This document shows, piece by piece, positions 41,944 to 51,635 of a stretch of 64,000 nt of DNA. The first letter of the stretch is position 1, and every line of letters starts with the position of its first letter. Position numbers and translations under genes: made by a program. This DNA comes from Pseudescherichia sp031987975. Its GTDB lineage: Bacteria > Pseudomonadota > Gammaproteobacteria > Enterobacterales > Enterobacteriaceae. The stretch lies in the NCBI RefSeq assembly GCF_031987975.1, contig NZ_DALZYX010000006.1:186001-250000 (forward strand), read 5' to 3'. Under the pieces are notes generated by a model. The model ran no database searches. It saw only the letters and a list, made by a program, of their open reading frames with translations, and was not told where the DNA came from.

Positions 41944-43269
41944 TTAGACTTTGTGTGCCATGATGTCGATAATCTGCCGGTCGGTTGCCTGCATCGCCCG
42001 GCAGGCCAACGCACAGAGGTTAGCGATCGACTGTTCTACATCGTGCGCCACAATCCCCTCATTGCCGGTCACGGCAGTTTCATCCAGCGCCATCAGCACC
42101 GCTTTCCACGCTGACGAGACGCTGGTCGAGACTTTCATGGCGCAGCTGTTGGATGCGCCATCGCAGATCATTCCGCTGACGTCGCCGATCATGCTGCTGA
42201 TAGCCCTGGCGAGGGTGTCATAGCGTCCGTCCATCAGCCACGCCATCCCTGCCGCCGCCCCCATAGCCGCCGTTGTCGCGGCGCAGAGTGCCGACAGGCG
42301 CGGAAGCTGATTATGAATGTAGATCGCGCTGAGATGGGAAAGCATCAGCGCCTGGGCCAGCTGCTCGTCACTCACACCTAAAAACTCAGCGACCACCACA
42401 ACCGGCAGCGTGGCGGCGATCCCCTGGTTGCCGGATCCCGAGTTGCTCATGGCTGGCAGCGCCGCGCCGCCCATTCGTGCATCCGAGGCGGCGCTGGTAC
42501 GGATCACAATCGCCGAAGAGAGATCGTTCCCCAGCAGGCCGCGATCGCGCTGTTTTTGCAGCGTGGTGCCAATATGCAGACCCCACTCCTGCGCCAGCCC
42601 CTCCCGGGAGAGCGTGTCGTTGATGCGAGCGGCATCGAGAATGAAGCGGATCCGCTCAAACGGAGCCTGCTCGATGAAGATAAGAATGTTGCGCAGCGTG
42701 GTCTGTGACAGCGCCGCCAGCGGATCCTCACCGCTCTCGCTCTCATGGTCACGGCGCTGGAAAACCGTCTCGCCCTGCTTTTCGATCCTTACGATGCGGG
42801 TATGATCGCCCTCGATCGTCGCGCTGGCCTGGCTGTCCGCCGTATAGACACAGGCACGGGCATAGAGGATCTCACTGCACGGCTCCTGTACCCTGACGCT
42901 TACCCGCCCCTCGACCAGCATCGCTTTGGCATTTGCGATTGCCGCTGGCGACGCGGCTTTTAGCACTTCCAGCCCGGCGGCGGCATCGCCTCCGAGCGCG
43001 CCGAGGGCGGCGGCAATCGGCAGGCCTACCATGCCCGTTCCCGGCACGGTGACCCCCATACCGTTTTTCAGCAGATTAGGCGAGACATAGCACTCCACGC
43101 GCTCGATGCTGCCGGATAGCTGCGCGGCGGCGGTGGCGGCGGCCAACGCCAGCGATACCGGCTCGGTACAGCCCAGCGCGGGTTTAACCTCCTGGCGTAC
43201 GATCTGAATAAACCGATCCCATTCCGGGGTCCATTTTACATCTGACATAATAGCGTCCATCTGTTTCAT
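41944..43269 (-). CDS. cyuA: L-cysteine desulfidase CyuA
   Basis: A 441-residue member of the UPF0597 family, also known as YhaM, which breaks L-cysteine to pyruvate, ammonia and sulfide under anaerobic conditions using an iron-sulfur cluster. Conserved cysteine motifs are visible: KPALGCTEPVSLA near the N-terminus and CDGASNSCAMK near residue 360. It lies 13 bases after cyuP in a two-gene operon. The start is uncertain among ATGs at 43269, 43260 and 43248, none with a strong ribosome-binding site. Confidence 0.93.
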   Translation of the reverse strand: MKQMDAIMSDVKWTPEWDRFIQIVRQEVKPALGCTEPVSLALAAATAAAQLSGSIERVECYVSPNLLKNGMGVTVPGTGMVGLPIAAALGALGGDAAAGLEVLKAASPAAIANAKAMLVEGRVSVRVQEPCSEILYARACVYTADSQASATIEGDHTRIVRIEKQGETVFQRRDHESESGEDPLAALSQTTLRNILIFIEQAPFERIRFILDAARINDTLSREGLAQEWGLHIGTTLQKQRDRGLLGNDLSSAIVIRTSAASDARMGGAALPAMSNSGSGNQGIAATLPVVVVAEFLGVSDEQLAQALMLSHLSAIYIHNQLPRLSALCAATTAAMGAAAGMAWLMDGRYDTLARAISSMIGDVSGMICDGASNSCAMKVSTSVSSAWKAVLMALDETAVTGNEGIVAHDVEQSIANLCALACRAMQATDRQIIDIMAHKV

Positions 43270-43282
43270 GAGATTAATAGCA

Positions 43283-44614
43283 TCAGGCGAAGGCCAGCAG
43301 CGGTGAAATACAGAGCAGCAGACCGGTAATGATGATGATTTTCAGCGACAGGCCTTTGTACTTGTGCAGAGCCGGCACCTTATAGACCAGCCAGGCGGGA
43401 ATTAAGCAGCCGATCAGGCCGAATATAGGGCTACAGATTGAGGTGAAGCTCAGCACCGGAGCATTAAGCACAATCGCGCTCCAGGCCAGCAGAATGGCGA
43501 AGATCATGATCCCGCCCTGCACATATTTTTCATCAAACTGCCGGGTCGGGAATTTACGCCGCAGCAGGTTCATGACAATGCCCTGGGTCGCCTCGCGAAA
43601 GCCGAGATAGACGCCAAAGAAAGCGGTCATCACGGCAAAGATATTTAAAATAACGCTAACTACTTTTACCCAGCCTGCGCCCTCGCCGCTAATAAACTGG
43701 GCGGCAATGGCCAGCGCGGAGATATTTTGCTGATACGCTTTCACCGCTTCATCGTGGCCCATAGCCAGGGTGAATGAGACAGCGTAGAAAAAGACGGTAA
43801 TAAACAGAATGGCAAAAGCGATATTCATCGCCCGCCGGGCTTTATAGCGAGCAACCTCAACCGACTTCTCTTTGGCGCGGTAGGAGATAACCATCGGGCT
43901 GAGGGTCTGGATAAAAAGAATGGAGGTCAGGGTAAAGGGCAGCGTAATGATCGCATTCTTAATCAGCAGGCCTGCGGGCGGAAGCGTCCCGGCATTGTAG
44001 AGATGCCATAGTCCCACCATGCTCAGCCCCAACGCCGCGACCACCAGCAGCTTGGTCAGCACCATCAGGCTCGAGACCTTAAACAGCAGCTTCTCGCCGC
44101 GCGAGGAGATGGCGACCAGAATGCAGATTAGCACCAGGCCGTAGAAGGGGTTATCGGAGAGCAGACCTTTAGTGATGCCAAAGGTATGGAGATAGGAAGC
44201 GCTGTCGTTGGTAATGGCGGTGGAGTAGACGAACATCCAGATCACCAACATAACAAAATAGAGCGCACCTAATAAGACGCCCCAGTTTTTACCTAAATAG
44301 CCGCTAATGACGCTGGGATAGTCTTTACACTCCGGCGACTCCGCTAGCGTATTAATAAATAATCGCTGGAAGAGATACATTGCCGGATAGCCAATAATAG
44401 AGGAGAGCAGAAATACCCACAGCCCCATTAATCCCACCTGCACCGGTAAAAATACAATTCCCGCGCCAATGGCCATGCCGATACTCATAATGACCCAGCC
44501 CGTATCGGTACTGTCGAATTTAATTGCTTCACGCCACGCCTGCTCCGACATCCCTGCCTTTCGTGCCGCCGCAGATGTGCCTTGCATCACATCAATACTA
44601 TTATTGGTACTCAT
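43283..44614 (-). CDS. cyuP: L-cysteine (HAAAP family) transporter CyuP
   Basis: A 443-residue permease with eleven probable spans, of the hydroxy and aromatic amino acid permease family (SdaC/TdcC type), also known as YhaO; it imports L-cysteine and probably D-serine. The family opening is DTGWVIMSIGMAIGAGIVFL (residues 36-55). It is the first gene of the cyuPA operon. In E. coli the operon is activated by the cysteine sensor CyuR, encoded elsewhere. A CRP-type site lies about 190 bases upstream. The tdc operon that adjoins it in E. coli is absent. Confidence 0.94.
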   Translation of the reverse strand: MSTNNSIDVMQGTSAAARKAGMSEQAWREAIKFDSTDTGWVIMSIGMAIGAGIVFLPVQVGLMGLWVFLLSSIIGYPAMYLFQRLFINTLAESPECKDYPSVISGYLGKNWGVLLGALYFVMLVIWMFVYSTAITNDSASYLHTFGITKGLLSDNPFYGLVLICILVAISSRGEKLLFKVSSLMVLTKLLVVAALGLSMVGLWHLYNAGTLPPAGLLIKNAIITLPFTLTSILFIQTLSPMVISYRAKEKSVEVARYKARRAMNIAFAILFITVFFYAVSFTLAMGHDEAVKAYQQNISALAIAAQFISGEGAGWVKVVSVILNIFAVMTAFFGVYLGFREATQGIVMNLLRRKFPTRQFDEKYVQGGIMIFAILLAWSAIVLNAPVLSFTSICSPIFGLIGCLIPAWLVYKVPALHKYKGLSLKIIIITGLLLCISPLLAFA

Positions 44615-44806
44615 AATGCTCTCGCTTCTTAATGTAGGGACAGATTTATTATCGATGCCGCTGATACCGCGGCTATTGGTATGGATTAATCGTAATCAGG
44701 AAGCGGGAGAAAAACTTGGCTATTGTTTAATTTGAATGGGAGAGTGAGAGAAACGACCGCTGTGCTTTCATCTGAATAAATAAAAATATTCTAACGCTGG
44801 TGTATG

Positions 44807-44822
44807 TGTGAAGGGGATCACG
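44807..44822. promoter_or_regulatory. CRP-type site upstream of cyuP
   Basis: TGTGAAGGGGATCACG fits TGTGA-N6-TCACA with one mismatch. It lies between the rnpB terminator and cyuP, far (about 190 bases) from the cyuP start. Confidence 0.55.
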
Positions 44823-44840
44823 CAGGATTACTTACCGTAA

Positions 44841-44870
44841 AAAACAAAAAACCCCGCCGAGGCGGGGTTC
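44841..44870 (-). terminator. Terminator of rnpB
   Basis: On the minus strand ACCCCGCC and GGCGGGGT form a perfect stem followed by TTTTTTGTTTT, about ten bases beyond the RNase P RNA 3' end. Confidence 0.95.
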
Positions 44871-44879
44871 TGTGTAAAG

Positions 44880-45261
<382 letters not shown>

Positions 45262-45268
45262 GGCGCGC

Positions 45269-45297
45269 AGTATAGAGGGTTTACGCCCCGCTGTCAC
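45269..45297 (-). promoter_or_regulatory. Promoter of rnpB
   Basis: On the minus strand GTGACA (45292-45297), 17 bases, TATACT (45269-45274), with the RNA starting seven bases later at a GC-rich discriminator. The -35 hexamer overlaps the garK stop codon. Confidence 0.8.
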
Positions 45298-46439
45298 CCC
45301 TCCGTCAACATCCCAACCCGCAGGGTGGCGGCAATGTTGCGTGAAGCGCGGTAGATATTGTCGAATGCACCACGGAAGGCCTCTTCCAGCGTGCCGATGC
45401 TGGTCAGCACGCTAAATACCGCATCGATACCGTACTGATGCACGACGCCTACGTCGCGCGTCAGGCTGCCCGCAATGCCGATCACCGGCTTATGGTATTT
45501 CTTGGCAACGTTCGCCACGCCCACAGGCACCTTGCCGTGAATGCTCTGGCTGTCGATTCGCCCCTCGCCGGTGACCACCAGCGTACAGTCGTGAATATGC
45601 TCCTCCAGGTTCAGCGCCTGGGTGACGATCTCAATGCCGCTGCGTAGCTCTGCGCCAAGGAAAGCCATCAGCGCCGCGCCCATCCCGCCCGCCGCGCCCG
45701 CGCCAGGTACGTTTTTTACGTCCACGCGCAGGGATTTTTTAATCACGTCGGCATAGTGATTAAGATTGTTGTCCAGCTCAACGATCTGCGCTTCGGTGGC
45801 CCCTTTCTGCGGGCCAAAGATGCGCGATGCGCCCTGATCCCCCGTCAGCGGGTTCGTCACATCGCAGGCGACACGGATGGTGCACGCTGCCAGACGCGGA
45901 TCCAGCCCGCTGATGTCGATGGTGTTAAGGCTCATCAGGCTGCCGCCGCCGTGGCCGATCTCGGTGCCGTTCGCATCGCACAGCTTAGCGCCCAGCGCCT
46001 GCACCATGCCCGCACCGCCGTCGTTTGTGGCGCTGCCGCCGATGCCAATAATGATATTCCGTGCGCCGTGCTCCAGCGCGTGCAGAATAAGCTCCCCGGT
46101 GCCGCGCGAGGTGGTAATTAACGGGTTACGTTGTTCAGGTGGCACGAGGGCCAGTCCGCTGGCAGCGGCCATCTCGATAAAGGCGGTATTACCGTCGCCG
46201 GACATCCCCCAGCGGGCGTCAACGCGCTCCCCCAGCGGGCCGGTCACCGATGCCGTATGCTCCGCACCCTGGGTGGCGGCAATCATCGCCTCAACCGTTC
46301 CTTCCCCACCGTCGGCGACCGGAACGGAGACGTACTGTGCATCCGGAAAAATTTCCCGGAAGCCTTTTTCTATCGCCTGGGCTACCTCGGTAGCAGAGAG
46401 GCTTTCTTTATAAGAGTCTGGGGCGATTACGATTTTCAT
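45294..46439 (-). CDS. garK: Glycerate 2-kinase GarK
   Basis: A 381-residue type I glycerate kinase that phosphorylates D-glycerate to 2-phosphoglycerate, the last step of the galactarate/glucarate route before glycolysis. Motifs visible are IAPDSYKESLSATEVAQAIE at the start, VADGGEGTVEA, and GIGGSATNDGGAGM near residue 133. It is the last gene of the garPLRK order, about 60 bases after garR, and its stop codon lies inside the rnpB promoter. The GarK/GlxK distinction rests on context. Confidence 0.95.
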   Translation of the reverse strand: MKIVIAPDSYKESLSATEVAQAIEKGFREIFPDAQYVSVPVADGGEGTVEAMIAATQGAEHTASVTGPLGERVDARWGMSGDGNTAFIEMAAASGLALVPPEQRNPLITTSRGTGELILHALEHGARNIIIGIGGSATNDGGAGMVQALGAKLCDANGTEIGHGGGSLMSLNTIDISGLDPRLAACTIRVACDVTNPLTGDQGASRIFGPQKGATEAQIVELDNNLNHYADVIKKSLRVDVKNVPGAGAAGGMGAALMAFLGAELRSGIEIVTQALNLEEHIHDCTLVVTGEGRIDSQSIHGKVPVGVANVAKKYHKPVIGIAGSLTRDVGVVHQYGIDAVFSVLTSIGTLEEAFRGAFDNIYRASRNIAATLRVGMLTEG

Positions 46440-46500
46440 ATCAGTAGCCTGTTACTGCACGCGGCATAGATTCCGGGCGCGTCGCCGCGCCCGTTTTTTA

Positions 46501-47391
46501 TTAGCGAGCGATTTCTACCTTCGCCAGTTTTTCGTAGTAGCACGCAAGGGCGCTGTGGTCGTCGTTGCCGTGACCGTCAGCACGCAGCGCCTGCATCATC
46601 TCCATCACCGCTGCGGTCAGCGGCAGCTGCGCGCCCACGCCATGGGAAGTATCCAGCGCGTTCGCCAGATCTTTGATATGCAGATCGATGCGGAAGCCCG
46701 GCTTGAAGTTGCGATCCAGCACCATCGGCGCTTTCGCCTCCAGCACGGTGCTGCCCGCCAGGCCGCCGCGGATAGCCTGGAATACCAGATCCGGGTTCAC
46801 GCCTGCTTTGGTCGCCAGACTCAGCGCCTCAGACATGGCGGCAATATTCAGCGCCACGATCACCTGGTTTGCCAGCTTGGTCACGTTGCCCGCGCCGATA
46901 TCACCGGTGTGCACCACCGAGCCAGCCATCGCTTTCAGCAGGTCGTAGTACTTATCGAACAGCGCCTTGTCGCCACCGACCATTACGGAGAGCGTGCCGT
47001 CGATGGCTTTCGGTTCCCCGCCGCTCACCGGTGCGTCCAGCATCTGTACGCCTTTCGCCTTCAGCGCGTCGCTGATTTCACGGCTGGCCAGTGGTGCGAT
47101 GGAGCTCATGTCGATCAGCACGGTGCCCTCTTTTGCACCTTCGATAATGCCGCCTTCGCCCAGCGCCACCTCTTTTACGTGCGGGGAGTTCGGCAGCATG
47201 GTGATGATCACATCACACTGCTCGGCAATCTCTTTTGCCGTAGAGGCAGTTTCTGCACCGGCAGCAATCACTTCAGCAACCGCCTCATGATTACGGTCAG
47301 AAACCACCAGCGAGTAACCGGCTTTAATGAGGTTTTTACTCATTGGTTTACCCATGATGCCCAGGCCAATAAAACCAACTTTCAGTGTCAT
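46501..47391 (-). CDS. garR: Tartronate semialdehyde reductase GarR
   Basis: A 296-residue 3-hydroxyisobutyrate-dehydrogenase-like enzyme that reduces tartronate semialdehyde to D-glycerate with NADH. The N-terminal Rossmann motif GFIGLGIMGKPMSKNL and the substrate loop DAPVSGGEPKAIDG are present, with the catalytic Lys in GNVTKLANQV near residue 171. It lies between garL (30 bases upstream) and garK in the leftward gar operon. Confidence 0.97.
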   Translation of the reverse strand: MTLKVGFIGLGIMGKPMSKNLIKAGYSLVVSDRNHEAVAEVIAAGAETASTAKEIAEQCDVIITMLPNSPHVKEVALGEGGIIEGAKEGTVLIDMSSIAPLASREISDALKAKGVQMLDAPVSGGEPKAIDGTLSVMVGGDKALFDKYYDLLKAMAGSVVHTGDIGAGNVTKLANQVIVALNIAAMSEALSLATKAGVNPDLVFQAIRGGLAGSTVLEAKAPMVLDRNFKPGFRIDLHIKDLANALDTSHGVGAQLPLTAAVMEMMQALRADGHGNDDHSALACYYEKLAKVEIAR

Positions 47392-47421
47392 AGTGCGTCT
47401 CTCTCTTCAGTTCGGTGGTGG

Positions 47422-48192
47422 TTATTTCTTAAATGAATCAGCTAAGCGCTGGGTTCCGGCGCGGAATACGCCCAGGTCACTGCCAACGGCAACGAAGGTT
47501 GCGCCCCACTCCAGGTAACGGCGCGCATCGGCCTCTACCGGCGCGAGGATGCCGCTTGGCTTACCGTGCGCTTTGGCACGGGCAAAAATGTGCTGGATGC
47601 AACGCTGTACTTCGGGGTGCGATGCGTTGCCTAAGTGGCCCAGCGCGGCAGCAAGGTCGCTTGGGCCAACGAAGATCCCGTCCACGCCGTCGGTGGCGGC
47701 GATAGCATCGACGTTGTCTACGCCCTGCTGGCTTTCAATCTGCACCAGGATAGTGATGTTCTTGTTTGCCTGGCCGAAGTAGTCCGGCACGGTGCCAAAC
47801 ATGTTAGCGCGGTGGGAGACCGATACGCCGCGAATGCCCTCTGGCGGATAGCGGGTAGAGGCGACTGCCAGTACGGCCTCCTCTTCACTCTCGACAAACG
47901 GGATCAGGAAGTTGTAGAAGCCGATATCGAGAAGGCGCTTAATGGCAATCGGATCGTTAGCCGGGGCACGGACAACCGGCGCGCTGCTGCTGCCCTTGAG
48001 GGCCATCAGCTGCGGGATAAAGGTGGTGACATCGTTCGGTGCATGTTCGCCGTCGAGTACCAGCCAGTCAAAGCCCGCCAGACCCAGCACTTCGGTGCTG
48101 ATCGGGCTTGCCAGCGCGGACCAGCAGCCAATCTGAATCTGATGCGCTGCCAGCGCAGCCTTGAATTTGTTTGGGAAGATATCGTTAGTCAT
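47422..48192 (-). CDS. garL: 5-keto-4-deoxy-D-glucarate aldolase GarL
   Basis: A 256-residue HpcH/HpaI class II aldolase that cleaves 5-keto-4-deoxy-D-glucarate to pyruvate and tartronate semialdehyde with a divalent metal. Visible motifs are LVLDGEHAPND (catalytic His region), ILVQIESQQGVDNVDAI (metal-binding Glu) and GVDGIFVGPSDLAAALGH. Two adjacent ATGs occur; the second (48192) gives the E. coli length and is eight bases after AAGG. It follows garP by about 25 bases. Confidence 0.96.
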   Translation of the reverse strand: MTNDIFPNKFKAALAAHQIQIGCWSALASPISTEVLGLAGFDWLVLDGEHAPNDVTTFIPQLMALKGSSSAPVVRAPANDPIAIKRLLDIGFYNFLIPFVESEEEAVLAVASTRYPPEGIRGVSVSHRANMFGTVPDYFGQANKNITILVQIESQQGVDNVDAIAATDGVDGIFVGPSDLAAALGHLGNASHPEVQRCIQHIFARAKAHGKPSGILAPVEADARRYLEWGATFVAVGSDLGVFRAGTQRLADSFKK

Positions 48193-48218
48193 CATCTATA
48201 CCTTGAAGTAACCGTTGC

Positions 48219-49550
48219 TTAATTCCGCAGTTCCATACGCTTGATGTCGCCTACCACGAACAGGTAGCAGAACATCGCCATCAGTGCTGAACAGCCGACG
48301 AACACCAGTGCAGCGTTAAAGGAGTGCAGCTCGCTGACCAGGTAACCAATTACCAGCGGAGTGACAATGGAGGCCACGTTGCCAAACACGTTGAATACCC
48401 CGCCGCAAAGTCCAACAATCTCTTTTGGCGCGGTGTCGGAGATCACCGGCCAGCCGAGGGCACCAAACCCTTTCCCGAAGAATGCCAGCGCCATCAGCGT
48501 GACCACCAGGGTGGTATTATTGGTGTAGTTACACAGAATGATGCTCGACGCCAGCAGCATTCCCAGTACGATAGGCAGCTTACGCGCCAGGGTAATTGTT
48601 GCGCCACGTTTAATCAGGTGATCCGAGAAGACCCCGCCCAGCACGCCACCGGCAAAGCCGCACAGCGCCGGAATAGAGGCCACCAGGCCCACTTTCAGAA
48701 TCGACATCCCCTTCTCCTGCACCAGGTAGATAGGGAACCAGGTGAGGAAGAACCACGTAATGGTGTTGATAAAATACTGGCCGAAGAACACACCCAGCAT
48801 CATGCGGTTGGTCAATAATTGCTTGATGTAGTGCATTTTCGGACCCGCCACCGCCGCGCCGGGCTTTTTGTGGTCCATATCGACCACTGCGCCGCCTTTG
48901 GTGATGTACTCCAGCTCGTTGGCAGACATGTTCGGGTGGTCGGTAGGGTTATGGATAAACTTCACCCACATACCGGTCAGCACAAAGCCAATCACGCCCA
49001 TTACGGTAAACACATGCTCCCAGCCCCAGGCGAAGGTCAGCCAGCCCAACAGCGGGGAGAAGAGCGCCAGAGAGAAGTACTGGGCAGAGTTGAAAATAGC
49101 CGATGCCGTGCCGCGCTCTTTGGTCGGGAACCACGCGGCAACAATACGGGCGTTAGCCGGGAACGAAGGCGCTTCAGAGAAGCCAAGCATGAAGCGCATG
49201 ATAAACATCGACACGCCAGCCCAGGCCAGCGGGAAGAGATCAACGAACCCTTGCAGGAAGGTAAATAGCGACCAGAAAAAGAGGCTGTAGGTGTAAACTT
49301 TCTTCGAACCGTAGCGGTCCAGCAGCCAGCCGCCGGGGATCTGCATCAGCAGGTAGGCCCAGCCGAAGGCGGAGAAGATGTAGCCCATAGAGACGGCGCT
49401 GAGCTGCAGCTCTTTAGCGACTTCGGTCCCGGCGATAGAGAGCGTCGCGCGGTCCGCGTAGTTAATCGCCGTAACGATAAAGATAATGAGCAAGATTAAA
49501 TAACGGGTAGGCATACCCTTTTTTGACTCAACGGCAGTATCCAGTATCAT
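48219..49550 (-). CDS. garP: Galactarate/glucarate transporter GarP
   Basis: A 443-residue major facilitator of the anion:cation symporter family with twelve spans; it imports D-galactarate, D-glucarate and probably glycerate. Typical loops are AINYADRATLSIAGTEVAKE near residue 24 and FSEAPSFPANARIVAAWFPT near residue 125. It opens the garPLRK operon and is divergent from garD; the 411-base control region holds a strong CRP site. ExuT in this window is a family relative. Confidence 0.96.
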   Translation of the reverse strand: MILDTAVESKKGMPTRYLILLIIFIVTAINYADRATLSIAGTEVAKELQLSAVSMGYIFSAFGWAYLLMQIPGGWLLDRYGSKKVYTYSLFFWSLFTFLQGFVDLFPLAWAGVSMFIMRFMLGFSEAPSFPANARIVAAWFPTKERGTASAIFNSAQYFSLALFSPLLGWLTFAWGWEHVFTVMGVIGFVLTGMWVKFIHNPTDHPNMSANELEYITKGGAVVDMDHKKPGAAVAGPKMHYIKQLLTNRMMLGVFFGQYFINTITWFFLTWFPIYLVQEKGMSILKVGLVASIPALCGFAGGVLGGVFSDHLIKRGATITLARKLPIVLGMLLASSIILCNYTNNTTLVVTLMALAFFGKGFGALGWPVISDTAPKEIVGLCGGVFNVFGNVASIVTPLVIGYLVSELHSFNAALVFVGCSALMAMFCYLFVVGDIKRMELRN

Positions 49551-49820
49551 TTATTAATCCTCGGGCACGGTACTCTATTTTTATCGTTATATGAGGTGTA
49601 TTTTCCTGATTATTTATTGATAGCAGGCAATATCAGGTAACTAACCAGATGCAATGAAATCGTGAATCAGTATAATCAGGCCACCAACATCACGCATTGT
49701 CACTTTGCTCAATTAATAAATTACTTCGGATGATTATATTGAGCATATGCACAACTCGCTGGGCGCTGATCCACAGATTTAGGCATTCGCCCTGCTGTGG
49801 GGCCTGTTACGGCAATAAGG

Positions 49821-49836
49821 AGTGATCTGGATCACA
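49821..49836. promoter_or_regulatory. CRP site in the garP-garD control region
   Basis: AGTGATCTGGATCACA contains the near-perfect dyad GTGATCTGGATCAC, 125 bases before garD. The rest of the 49551-49961 region is AT-rich; the activator CdaR must also bind here, but I could not pick out its site. Confidence 0.8.
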
Positions 49837-49961
49837 TTCTTAACCAGAAACTCCTGACACTATTTATTCCATAGCAGTGTCGTTATATTTCTGATAATGA
49901 GAAACACGATCCACTCTTTACCGTTTTTGTTATCTCACACCTGGCTGGAGAATACTGGACA

Positions 49962-51533
49962 ATGGCCGATATCGAAATTCGTCAAGAATCGCCGACGGCG
50001 TTTTATATTAAGGTTCATGAAACCGATAACGTGGCGATTATTGTCAATGACAATGGCTTAAGAGCCGGGACGCGTTTCCCGGATGGGCTTGAACTCATTG
50101 AGCATATCCCGCAGGGGCATAAAGTGGCACTGGTGGATATTCCCGCGCACGGTGACATTGTCCGCTACGGTGAAGTGATCGGCTACGCGGTGCGCGATAT
50201 TGCCCGGGGAAGCTGGATCGACGAGTCCACCGTGGAGCTGCCAAAAGCGCCGCCGCTGAACACCCTGCCGCTGGCAACTAAGGTGCCGGAGCCGCTGCCC
50301 GCCCTGGAGGGTTACACCTTTGAAGGCTATCGCAACGCCGACGGCAGCGTCGGGACCAAAAACCTGCTGGGGATCACCACCAGCGTACACTGCGTCGCAG
50401 GCGTGGTGGACTACGTGGTTAAAATTATCGAGCGTGACCTGCTGCCGAAATACCCTAACGTTGACGGCGTGGTGGGTCTTAACCACCTCTACGGCTGCGG
50501 CGTGGCGATCAACGCCCCGGCAGCGGTAGTGCCTATCCGCACCATCCATAATATCGCCCTGAACCCTAATTTCGGCGGTGAAGTGATGGTAGTCGGTCTC
50601 GGCTGCGAGAAGCTCCAGCCGGAGCGCCTGCTGCAGGGAACGGAAGACGTGCAGGCAATCGCAGTAGACAGCGCCAGCATTGTACGCCTGCAGGATGAGC
50701 AGCACGTCGGCTTCCGCTCAATGGTTGACGATATTCTTCAGGTTGCCGAGCGCCACCTCATCAAGCTCAACGCTCGCCAGCGCGAAACTTGCCCGGCTTC
50801 CGAGCTGGTTGTTGGGATGCAGTGCGGCGGCAGCGACGCCTTCTCCGGTGTGACCGCTAACCCGGCGGTGGGCTACGCCTCAGACCTGCTGGTCCGCTGC
50901 GGTGCGACGGTGATGTTCTCCGAGGTGACCGAGGTGCGTGACGCTATCCATCTTCTCACCCCGCGCGCCATCAACGAGGAGGTGGGTAAACGCCTGCTGG
51001 AGGAGATGGCCTGGTACGATAACTATCTCGACATGGGTAAAACCGACCGCAGCGCCAACCCCTCTCCGGGTAACAAGAAAGGTGGCCTGGCTAACGTGGT
51101 TGAGAAAGCGCTTGGCTCTATCGCTAAATCCGGTCAGAGCGCCATCGTGGAAGTGCTCTCCCCGGGCCAGCGTCCAACGAAGCGCGGCCTGATCTACGCG
51201 GCTACCCCTGCCAGCGACTTTGTCTGCGGCACTCAGCAGGTAGCCTCCGGGATCACTGTTCAGGTGTTCACCACCGGGCGCGGTACGCCGTACGGCCTGG
51301 TGGCAGTGCCGGTGATCAAGATGGCGACCCGTACCGAGCTGGCTAACCGCTGGTACGATCTGATGGATATCAACGCTGGGACGATTGCGACCGGCGAAGA
51401 GAGCATTGAGGACGTCGGCTGGAAGCTGTTCCGCTTCATCCTTGACGTTGCCAGCGGCCGCAAGAAAACCTTCTCGGATCAGTGGGGACTGCACAACCAG
51501 CTGGCGGTGTTTAACCCAGCTCCGGTGACGTGA
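49962..51533 (+). CDS. garD: D-galactarate dehydratase
   Basis: A 523-residue iron-dependent enzyme that converts D-galactarate to 5-keto-4-deoxy-D-glucarate, the substrate of GarL. It has the SAF domain at the N-terminus (about residues 1-90) and the UxaA-type catalytic domain with GYRNADGSVGTKNLLGI, HLYGCGVAIN, MQCGGSDAFSG and NPSPGNKKGGLANVVEKALG. The homologue UxaA lies at 30028-31515. It is divergent from garPLRK, so the full galactarate path is in this window apart from its activator gene. Confidence 0.97.
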   Translation: MADIEIRQESPTAFYIKVHETDNVAIIVNDNGLRAGTRFPDGLELIEHIPQGHKVALVDIPAHGDIVRYGEVIGYAVRDIARGSWIDESTVELPKAPPLNTLPLATKVPEPLPALEGYTFEGYRNADGSVGTKNLLGITTSVHCVAGVVDYVVKIIERDLLPKYPNVDGVVGLNHLYGCGVAINAPAAVVPIRTIHNIALNPNFGGEVMVVGLGCEKLQPERLLQGTEDVQAIAVDSASIVRLQDEQHVGFRSMVDDILQVAERHLIKLNARQRETCPASELVVGMQCGGSDAFSGVTANPAVGYASDLLVRCGATVMFSEVTEVRDAIHLLTPRAINEEVGKRLLEEMAWYDNYLDMGKTDRSANPSPGNKKGGLANVVEKALGSIAKSGQSAIVEVLSPGQRPTKRGLIYAATPASDFVCGTQQVASGITVQVFTTGRGTPYGLVAVPVIKMATRTELANRWYDLMDINAGTIATGEESIEDVGWKLFRFILDVASGRKKTFSDQWGLHNQLAVFNPAPVT

Positions 51534-51540
51534 TGTTTTT

Positions 51541-51572
51541 GCCGGGCGGCGCTGCGCTTGCCCGGCCTACGG
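51541..51572. repeat. REP-like palindrome after garD
   Basis: GCCGGGCGGCGCTGCGCTTG then CCCGGCCTACGG, the same sequence as the unit at 41909-41940. Confidence 0.85.
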
Positions 51573-51584
51573 TACATCAGCAAT

Positions 51585-51617
51585 TTCTTCCGACATTCTT
51601 CCGACATTCTTCCGACA
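51585..51617. repeat. Three tandem 11-bp repeats downstream of rsmI
   Basis: TTCTTCCGACA occurs three times without interruption at 51585-51595, 51596-51606 and 51607-51617. An inverted copy of its end, GAATGTCGG, follows at 51622-51630 and can pair with CCGACATTC in the array, giving a hairpin after the rsmI stop. Confidence 0.9.
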
Positions 51618-51635
51618 CGCTGAATGTCGGTAACC

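Noticed and set aside
46555..47436. A 293-codon open frame antisense to garR
   Set aside because: garR is certain from motifs; the antisense frame has the composition of a shadow.
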